A stretch of DNA of 64,000 nucleotides, taken from the NCBI GenBank assembly GCA_015039365.1, contig WION01000025.1, positions 186,001 to 250,000 on the forward strand. Direction: 5' to 3'. The notes under the pieces are model-generated. The model saw only the letters and a list, made by a program, of their open reading frames with translations, was not told where the DNA came from and did not search any database. Shown here piece by piece: positions 56,861 to 64,000 of the stretch; within the stretch, counting starts at the first letter, position 1; each line of letters starts with the position of its first letter. The translations under genes and the position numbers were made by a program. This DNA comes from Amanita rubescens. Lineage: Eukaryota > Basidiomycota > Agaricomycetes > Agaricales > Amanitaceae.

Positions 56861-56864
56861 TTCT

Positions 56865-59529
56865 TTATTGATTAGTGACAGTCTCCCCAGGCTGGACTGT
56901 AACTATGGTGGATTTTTGAATTTTTGAAAAGGGTGGTCCATCCAGTGCTTCCATTGCTAAAGGACTATCACTCCATGTGTTTTGTGGTAAATACTAGTAT
57001 CAAATAGACTGTGTTACCTAGGGAACTCCAGGGGATGTACCCTTTTGGATGCCAGTGACCACTGGGGAAGTACTCCTGCTGTTCCCCAGCCTCCTGGTGT
57101 CCACTGGGGCCACTGGGGGAGTACCCCTCAGCTGTTCCCCAGCCTCCTGGTGTCCACTGGTCACCAGTGGGGCAAGTACCCCTGCTGTTCCCCCCCTCCT
57201 GGTGTCCACTGGGGACCACTAGGGGGAGTACCCCTCAGCTGCTGTCCACTGGTGACCACTTGGGTACTTTTTGCTGTTCCCCAGCCTCCCATTGGTATCC
57301 ACTGTACCACTGGGGAGTACCCCAGCTGTTCCCCAGCTTCCTGCCAGTATCCACTGGTGACCATTGGGGGAGTACCCCTGCTGTTCCCCAGCCTCCTGGT
57401 GTCCACTGGTGACCACCGGGGGAGTACCCCTGCTGTTCCACGCAGCCTCCTGGTATCCACTGGTGACCACTGGGGGGAGTACCCCTCCTGTTCCTCAGCC
57501 TCCTGGTGTCCACTGGGGACCACTGGGGGGAGTACCCATGCTGTTCCCCAGCCTCCTGGTGTCCACTTGGGGAGTACCCCTCAGCTGCTGTCCACTGGGG
57601 ACCACTAGGGGGAGTACCCCTCAGCTGCTGTCCACTGGTGACCACCTGGGGACTTGTACACCTGCTGTTCCCCAGCCTCCCAGTGGTATCCACTGGCAAC
57701 CACTGGAGGAGTACCCCTGCTGTTCCCCAGCTTCCTGGTGGACCACTTGGGGGAGTACCCCTGCTGTTCCCCACCCTCCTGGTGCCCACTGGGGACCATT
57801 GGGGGGAGTACCCCTCAGCTGCTGTCCACTGGTGACCACCTGGGTACTCGTTGCTGTTCCCCAGCCTCCCAGTGGTATCCACTGGCAACCACTGGGGGAG
57901 TACCCCTGCTGTTCCCCAGCTTCCTGGTGTCCACTGGCAACCACTGGGGAGTACCCCTGCTGTTCCTCAGCTTCCTGGTGTCCACTGGGGACCACTGGGG
58001 GGAGTACCCCTGCTGTTCCCCAGCCTCCTGGTGACCACTGGGGGAGTACCGCTGTTTACAATGTTCATGCATATTCGAATCCTGACCGAAATATGCATGA
58101 AATTGGGCATTCTTGTATAACTGGTGTGCGCATTACTGATTGCTACAGGGTTGTCAATCGCTCTGCATCTCAAAAAGAGAAACTTCTTGCTTGCATTACT
58201 AGTAGTGGGAAAACACCATAAAATGTACCTCAAACTGAATAGTAGTACTTGTAGTAGTATTGCAAAACATACCTGAGCTCACTTCCCTCATTTCCAGCCC
58301 AAGTTGTTGTAGTGCAGCAACCTTGTCAATTGTCACTGCCTTTGTGTTTTTTGATACAACTTTGGGAACAATGATCTGGTAGAAGGTAGGAAAAAAGCAT
58401 CCACCAGGGTACTCGGGGAGTGCCCCTGGAGTACCCCAGTGTCCTGGCGTCCACCAGGGTACATCGGGGGAGTGCCCCTGGAGTACCCCAGTGTCCTGGC
58501 GTCCACCAGGGTACATCGGGGGAGTGCCCCTGGAGTACCCCAGTGTCCTGGCGTCCACCAGGGTACATCGGGGGAGTGCCCCTGGAGTACCCCAGTGTCC
58601 TGGCGTCCACCAGGGTACATCGGGGGAGTGCCCCTGGAGTACCCCAGTGTCCTGGCGTCCACCAGGGTACATCGGGGGAGTGCCCCTGGAGTACCCCAGT
58701 GTCCTGGCGTCCACCAGGGTACATCGGGGGAGTGCCCCTGGAGTACCCCAGTGTCCTGGCGTCCACCAGGGTACATCGGGGGAGTGCCCCTGGAGTACCC
58801 CAGTGTCCTGGCGTCCACCAGGGTACATCGGGGGAGTGCCCCTGGAGTACCCCAGTGTCCTGGCGTCCACCAGGGTACATCGGGGGAGTGCCCCTGGAGT
58901 ACCCCAGTGTCCTGGCGTCCACCAGGGTACATCGGGGGAGTGCCCCTGGAGTACCCCAGTGTCCTGGCGTCCACCAGGGTACATCGGGGGAGTGCCCCTG
59001 GAGTACCCCAGTGTCCTGGCGTCCACCAGGGTACATCGGGGGAGTGCCCCTGGAGTACCCCAGTGTCCTGGCGTCCACCAGGGTACATCGGGGGAGTGCC
59101 CCTGGAGTACCCCAGTGTCCTGGCGTCCACCAGGGTACATCGGGGGAGTGCCCCTGGAGTACCCCAGTGTCCTGGCGTCCACCAGGGTACATCGGGGGAG
59201 TGCCCCTGGAGTACCCCAGTGTCCTGGCGTCCACCAGGGTACATCGGGGGAGTGCCCCTGGAGTACCCCAGTGTCCTGGCGTCCACCAGGGTACATCGGG
59301 GGAGTGCCCCTGGAGTACCCCAGTGTCCTGGCGTCCACCAGGGTACATCGGGGGAGTGCCCCTGGAGTACCCCAGTGTCCTGGCGTCCACCAGGGTACAT
59401 CGGGGGAGTGCCCCTGGAGTACCCCAGTGTCCTGGCGTCCACCAGGGTACATCGGGGGAGTGCCCCTGGAGTACCCCAGTGTCCTGGCGTCCACCAGGGT
59501 ACGTCCACCATCAATTCTGCAAAGTCCAT
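56865..59529 (-). CDS. hypothetical gene whose large introns are minisatellites
   Basis: Four minus-strand exons join in phase: 59503-59529 (MDFAELMVD), 58273-58375 (IIVPKVVSKNTKAVTIDKVA onward), 58060-58160 (AIDNPVAISNAHTSYTRMPN) and 56865-56993 (YLPQNTWSDSPLAMEALDGP, ending QPGETVTNQ and TAA). The product is 119 residues with no family recognised. Introns are 1,127, 112 and 1,066 nt, against about 50-60 nt elsewhere in the window. Intron 1 is a perfect 52-bp minisatellite and intron 3 a diverged GC-rich one. The exon composition differs sharply from the repeats, and all four phases agree. The donor of intron 3 (GTAAAC) is weak and expression is unproven. Confidence 0.4.
56994..58059. repeat. 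GC-rich degenerate minisatellite (intron 3 of the hypothetical gene)
   Basis: Imperfect repeats of about 45-65 bp built from GGGGAGTACCCCTGCTGTTC and CAGCCTCCTGGTGTCCACTGG blocks fill the interval. The unit is related in sequence (GAGTACCCC, TCCTGG, GTCCAC) to the 52-bp array at 58400-59502 but is far more diverged. Confidence 0.9.
58392..59502. repeat. homogeneous 52-bp minisatellite, about 21 copies (intron 1 of the hypothetical gene)
   Basis: Unit: GTACATCGGGGGAGTGCCCC, then TGGAGTACCCCAGTGTCC, then TGGCGTCCACCAGG. The units are essentially identical, which indicates recent expansion or ongoing homogenisation. Open frames exist in several phases on both strands and are repeat artefacts. 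Confidence 0.95.
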
Positions 59530-59585
59530 TCAGATGTACTGGTAGTGTGTCCTAATCATTTCTTCTGAGAGATCCTAACTAACTT

Positions 59586-60115
59586 GGTGCTGTGGGCCAC
59601 CGCTTTGCATGGCATATCCGTGGCCATTTGGTTTGGTAGTATTTGATATTTTATAGCAGCAGAGGCAAACCTTTGAGGAAATAATAGAGTAAATGTATAT
59701 AAAAATGTCAGCCCGCACAACACTATTTGATCATGCTTGCCAAGTCGCGAGTCGGTATTTGCCGCTACAGTTCGGAGTGAAGCGATTCCAGAATGAAACT
59801 TAGAGGTGTGCCAGGCCACCACTTTGCGTGGCACAGTGGTCCGAGGCCACAGAGCCTCATATATAGCAGCCTGTTCCTGCAGTCTTGCAAATTTAAATTA
59901 TGTTCAGTTGTCTCTTCGGTGGTCGGCACGCGGCGAATCTGTCTCGCGCGATGAAGGGGAGATGTCTCGCGTACGGCCGGGGCCTTCGTCGGAAGATGCC
60001 GCGCGTAGCGTACGCCGATCGCTAATTTCTTAATTGGGCTCAGCTATCTCGGACTCACGAGCCGCTCGCTTAAGATACCTCATCCTTTCAGGCCTCGGAA
60101 TGAAATGAGGCTCGG
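59586..60115. repeat. dispersed LTR-like repeat with TATA
   Basis: GGCCACC[AG]CTTTGC[AG]TGGCA occurs at 59594 and 59815. The second copy continues through GAGCCTCATATATAGCAGCC (TATA-like), GGAAGATGCCGCGCGTAGCG and CCTTTCAGGCCTCGGAATG. The same blocks occur at 13116 and 14515-14625. Probably a solo LTR or other promoter-bearing mobile fragment. Confidence 0.5.
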
Positions 60116-60469
60116 GAGACTTATGATCTCTGAATACGATAGCTAGATCTTATTATATAAATCTGTAGACCAATATGTATAACTTTTGTGAGAAACAGAT
60201 ACAAGTAACATCGGCAAAAAGCATGTTAATTAGTTTTTTTTTTTTAGAAGGCCTCGGCCATCATCGGCAGCTTAAAGTGTTACAAAACTCGACGTTAAAA
60301 AAACCGATTCCTCCTTTCAGTCGGCCTCGGAATGTGGAGTTTGGATAGTACCCACGAGTTTTGGAATGTGGTCCATCATTTGCCAGCACCGGAAATGTGA
60401 GTGCTCGTTTTTCGCCCCTTCTGTTGTTCTTTCACCCAATGATACGATTAGCATATTCTGTCGAATATC
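60116..60469. other. no gene; short poly-T and CCTCGG-containing repeat debris
   Basis: It includes a T run at about 60235-60245 and another CCTTTCAG-CGGCCTCGGAATG-like piece near 60316. Nothing coding is seen. Confidence 0.4.
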
Positions 60470-62794
60470 TATGAAGGTCCGTATCGGACAAATTCAGTTG
60501 CATATGCCCTCACACCGTGATCCATCATGAACCGCCGTGACCCGCCGTAACCCATCGTGATCCAGTGTGATCCGCCATGGCACATCGTGATCCAGCATGA
60601 ACCGTCGTGATCCAGCGTGGGCGGGCGTGATCCAGCGTGAACGTGAACCGCCGTGGACCTCTCACTGCCCGAATTAGTCCTTTGATCCCACCCGTGACCC
60701 AACAACGTCCAACAACAACAACCCTCTTATTCAAAGCCAAGGAAGCTTTTCGCAGCGAAGTACCAAACGAGTGAACGTCAGCGGTTCAATCGCAGGCTGA
60801 ATGAGGATGCTCCGATCAAGCACAGTGCGAGATGAGGGTGGAAATGTAACGTCAAAACAGATTGGGCGATGATGTGTCTTAGCATACAGATCTCGCGAGA
60901 CCTTGGCAGATTGTTCATGATTCGCCCAGCGATTGTAATGTATGACAAGAAGACAACCTGCATGTAAGTATCGCTCCAGAGACGCACGGCTTCGACTCTG
61001 AGTATCTTGGGTATCCACCCCTGCTTTCTCGTCATATCGGTTACAGCTGTACCACGCGATTTCGCTCCACGGACCTGTCATCTCGTTAGCCACTATATGC
61101 GCTATAACTGCTACGAACATAAATTACTTACCCATGCACACCCAACAGAATTCATGCTTGCACTTCTTGCACTTCATATGACTGGAAGGTTCGGTCAAGC
61201 AACTATTCCATGTAGAGAAGCACAGGAGCACCTACTTGCGCCCTCCATTCTTCTAAATCGTACTCTGACAGTTGCCGCACTCTTTCGTATTGCTCTTGAT
61301 CTAATTAGCCGTCTCACGGCACTTCTTGAGCCACATCTTCGCGATAGCGCATACAATTGGCCTGTGATCATCTTCAATTGTACAGCCAAAGCAAAACCTG
61401 TGTTCCTTCGCCGCCAAACCCAATGTAGGCCCTATTTCTTTTGGACTGTCTAGACCGGGAACCCGCGGGCCGCAAGACACAGTGGGAACAATTCATCAAG
61501 CTGAACTTGGATGCAGCGGACGGGCAAGAAACCGTGTTCGTGCAACCGGGGTAGGGGCAATACTTCAACTCCTTCTTCGACCCGACAAAGTTGTGTGCGA
61601 GCAACTCTTGGAAACGTGCCCAGATCTGTACATTTTCCTTCTGTTGTTCTGGATCGATCCCGGATGTGGATGCGTCGGTCGGAATCAGAATATCACGGAC
61701 AAACGGATCTGGTGCCACCATTGAATTGACAGCCCTCCGCCATGCAGCGAACGACGTGTTCGCCTTCGTCGTGAATCTTTGAAACCAAAAACATGTTCCA
61801 ACAGGCAGGTGTAGCAGAACATGTGTACGCAGTGAAGCAAAAGGGTTGTGATGTCGGACAAATCATCATAGCATATGGGGCATGTGAAAGGCTCGTCCAG
61901 TTTAGGAGTGTATTTGGTATACCTCGGCGCAGCATGTAACGAGGATGGAGAACGCGAGACGGAAGATGTGATACTAGGGGACCGTTTTGAACCAGAAAGT
62001 TCAAATAGTTTGCTTGCAGTGGATCTCGTCGAACGGCGGGAAGAGGTGGAGGAGCCGCTGGACCTGACAGGATACACGAAAGATGCCACAACCTACCTCA
62101 ACGCCAGGAATGTTGCAGATATACTCCACGTCCTCTCGCATCTGTTTCAATCTCGACCTCTGTCTGGCTCAAAGAACGGTAATCGATCCCGTAGGCTTTA
62201 CGCATCGTCTTTGGAGCGACTTTGAAGTCGTCGCCATCTGCGTCCATGTCCATCTCATTGTCAGAAACTGCATAAGTGTCGTGAATTAGGGTTGCTGTGT
62301 CGCGATAAACGAGGTGACTTACTATTGTCGTCGTCGTTTTGGGTTGCATCGAACATTTCGTCATCATAGTACTCCTCGTCATCTGAGTATATAAGTAACC
62401 TCGGGACAATGGCTGGTAAGACGCTAGCTTGCCTCGTTGGACGTTGGTGGCTGGGCGTGAGGGGCTCTGTGAGGGGGGACCATGTCTTACGGAGGTGATG
62501 GTTGCATTGCTTCTGATGATCCCATGCATTGCCGGGACTTCTTTTGTCGTACAATAACGAGGAGTGAAAGAGCCATCCTCATTTGAGCTCCGTTGTGGGA
62601 ATGTTATGTCAGCTTATCGTGATCACGACGGTTCACATTCACGCTTTGCATGCCAACGATGATTCACGCCAGGCCACGGTGATTCACGCCGGGACACTGT
62701 GATTCACGCCAGGACACGGCGGTTCACGATGAGCCGCCGTGATCACTCTCTATTTTTACACGCAACTGAATTTTGTCCGATACGGACCTTCATA
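60470..62794. mobile_element. TIR-bounded element carrying a decayed RBR ligase gene
   Basis: Left end 60470-60502 begins TATGAAGGTCCGTATCGG. The right end 62762-62794 is its reverse complement over about 32 bp with a single-base gap. Inside each end is a block of short repeats: CGTGATCCAGCGTGA type on the left (60520-60650) and the mirrored GATTCACGCC/GGTTCACG type on the right (62620-62740). This is the usual layout of DNA transposon ends. No transposase is visible; the cargo is a minus-strand RBR gene fragment. No convincing target duplication was found, so the exact borders are uncertain. Confidence 0.6.
60731..62530 (-). pseudogene. Ariadne-type RBR ubiquitin ligase, decayed and 3'-truncated
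   Basis: In order: an acidic N-terminus (YSDDEEYYDDEMFD), KAYGIDYRSLSQTEVE followed after a frame break by MREDVEYICNIPGVE, RING1 (EPFTCPICYDDLSD, HCVHMFCYTCLLEHVFG), LKYCPYPGCTNTVSC and HRFCFGCTIEDDHRP (IBR). Then comes RING2 (KECGNCQSTI, an intron, then HMKCKKCKHEFCWVCM) and the Ariadne domain (GPWSEIAWYSCNRYDEKAGV, YNRWANHEQSAKVSRDLYAK), which is lost after LYAKT. The spliced RING2 reads NGG-Arg-NHM where the catalytic Cys is expected, and a TAG also interrupts the IBR-RING2 linker. It cannot be an active transthiolating ligase. Confidence 0.8.
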
Positions 62795-62965
62795 ATGGTG
62801 TGCTACTAGTATGTAAAACACAGTTCACGATAGGACACAATGGTTCACTGCGGTTCACAGTGTTTCACAATGGGTCACGATGGTTCACGACAGTTCACGG
62901 TGATCAAGGGTGATCAGGGCGTGTATAGCTGTGTATCCACATTTTGTCCAATACGGACCGTCATA
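62795..62965. repeat. second right-hand terminal repeat
   Basis: After the right TIR, another block of GGTTCAC-type subterminal repeats (62825-62905) is followed by ATTTTGTCCAATACGGACCG (62941-62960), a diverged copy of the same terminus. It may be the end of a related or older element. Confidence 0.55.
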
Positions 62966-63298
62966 CGGGAGACTGAGCTGACCACTTGTCTTTAGCGATG
63001 CGGCCCACAGTGCAAAAATTCTTATGACCGGATTTGAACTCACTATTGACTACTAGTGACTAGTAGTTCATGCGATTTCGAGGGCCGTTGTACTATACCA
63101 ACGCAAGCCCATCTTTCCCCTTGTTTTCATGCATGCGTCTAACCCTCACCCTAGGACTGATACCTCGCCTTCCCTGAATCCGGAAATAACCCTACACCCA
63201 ACTCACCCAAGTCTACAACATCACCCGTGTTCACCTGTACAACTCATGAACCTTCAACAATCACTCCCCTACATTGGATTCTACGTGATCGTCTACAG
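62966..63298. other. upstream region of the PP1-subunit gene
   Basis: Pyrimidine-rich leader-like sequence. An open frame at 63129-63359 (Pro/His/Ser-rich) may hold part of the first exon, but the exon boundary is unclear. Confidence 0.3.
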
Positions 63299-63996
63299 CT
63301 CTACCACGCCGGCGTGCTGCTCAACCTCGTACAACTTCAACCCCAGTCCTCCTCGTTAATGGCAAACCTCTAAAGTCATCTCTAAAATCTTCAAATTCTT
63401 CTCCATCACTCGTCATTCAACCATCTCGAACACGTTCAGAGCCAACTACCCCATTGTTAGCTCAGAAAAATGTTCATTTCCCAGAAGGTGACCTCGTTTC
63501 CGTCCGCGTCTTCAATCGTTCTGCAAGACTGGCTTCCCTCTCAAAGCCTTTTGGAGATGATACGGAGACAGAGACAGAGACCGACAACAACGGCGTTGCA
63601 GCTTGGCCAGCCGCTGCTTCCTATTTTAAATCCCTCGCCGTTGCAAAACCTGCCAAAAAATCTTACCAACTAGACGCTGAAAAATGTTCTGTGGTCCCAC
63701 ACAAGCACGAACAGCTCGACCGCTACTCCAATGTCCATCTCGAGAGCCTCCAACTCAAATCCTCTCCAACGGTCTCTCCCGTTGTCTCATGCTCCATCCT
63801 CGTCCGCAATGTGGCTTTTGAGAAAACGGTCGCGGTTCGTTTCACCCTCGACAATTGGCAGACCACCAGCGAGGTTTTGGCTCGCCACCAGGCTTCCCTC
63901 GCTCGTCTTCCGGAACATTTTCCCCGCTCGTCACAGCGTCATCGCCCTGTACCACCCCAGGTTGTGCCTATGGTCTCACCATCGGCGATCTCGTAG
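63299..63996 (+). CDS. glycogen-targeting PP1 regulatory subunit (CBM21), partial
   Basis: A good acceptor (GTCTACAG) opens a frame with a Ser/Arg-rich region (GKPLKSSLKSSNSSPSLVIQ). Then comes KNVHFPE, a canonical RVxF docking motif for protein phosphatase 1. SVRVFNRSARLASLSKPFGD, a Ser/Thr/Glu linker and the start of a CBM21 domain (SCSILVRNVAFEKTVAVRFT, LDNWQTTSEV) follow. This is the layout of yeast Gac1/Pig-type subunits, which bring PP1 to glycogen to control glycogen synthase. After FPRSSQRH the frame looks unlike the family and ends at 63994-63996; PGCAYGLTIGDLVA in another frame looks more natural. An intron or a frameshift lies here, and the gene continues past the window. Confidence 0.8.
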
Positions 63997-64000
63997 CCAA

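Noticed and set aside
57045..58221. Long frames rich in Pro/Cys/Trp across the GC-rich repeat
   Set aside because: Overlapping frames on both strands with the same low-complexity words; they are shadows of a degenerate minisatellite.
58199..59568. Several 350-430 residue frames on both strands over the 52-bp minisatellite
   Set aside because: The same repeat is open in many phases on both strands; 52 is not a multiple of three, so each frame cycles through all phases. Intron signals fit better.
60470..62794. Calling the TIR element a hAT with target duplication
   Set aside because: The ends do not start with the hAT-typical bases, and no flanking 8-bp duplication was found at either right terminus, so the superfamily is left open.

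Overview
The window looks like an accessory, repeat-rich region of a basidiomycete (Agaricomycetes-type) genome. Genes carry many short GT-AG introns of about 45-70 nt. Typical lineage families are present: FunK1-type kinases, AIG1-like P-loop GTPases, small CCRCC membrane proteins, chromodomain Ty3/gypsy elements and hAT transposons. All exon models are hand-built from splice signals and reading-frame phase. No alignment or transcript data were available.

Layout. 0-5.1 kb: a rearranged Ty3/gypsy chromovirus whose 3' LTR sits in an intron of a GTPase gene. 5.1-20.2 kb: mostly decayed sequence holding one fairly intact FunK1-like kinase, two decayed copies of it, and an intact 11-exon FAD-linked oxidoreductase. 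20.3-31.6 kb is the healthiest stretch: an SLC25-like carrier, a divergent GNAT acetyltransferase/small membrane protein pair (with a decayed second copy of the pair), a Mediator-25-type VWA protein, the splicing factor PRP46 (with a 1-bp frameshift near its end) and TFIIS. 31.7-45.3 kb: tandem decayed lineage-specific genes, a single-pass membrane protein with cytoplasmic repeats (also frameshifted), small orphan genes, and segmental duplications that broke a HUL5/UBE3C ubiquitin ligase against a GTPase 5' end.

45.3-53.6 kb holds the most unusual locus. A GTPase gene is split by a 4,227-bp hAT element flanked by a perfect 8-bp target duplication. Further 3' it contains about 28 tandem copies of a 66-nt sequence that looks like a complete spliceosomal intron (GTGAGT, CTGAC, CAG). 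Successive copies are separated by a 3-nt spacer that is the main variable position. If spliced unit by unit, each spacer would be a one-codon exon, and the frame into the downstream coding exons stays open. 53.6-59.6 kb: AT-rich tandem repeats with near-perfect palindromes, then a small minus-strand gene whose two large introns are filled with GC-rich minisatellites. 59.6-63 kb: dispersed repeats and a TIR-bounded element carrying a decayed Ariadne-type RBR ubiquitin ligase whose catalytic Cys codon reads Arg. 63.3-64 kb: the start of a glycogen-targeting PP1 regulatory subunit gene, cut by the window end.

The intact genes are unrelated single functions (transport, transcription, splicing, oxidation) with no sign of a pathway cluster. 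The theme of the window is gene duplication, transposon insertion and repeat growth inside introns.
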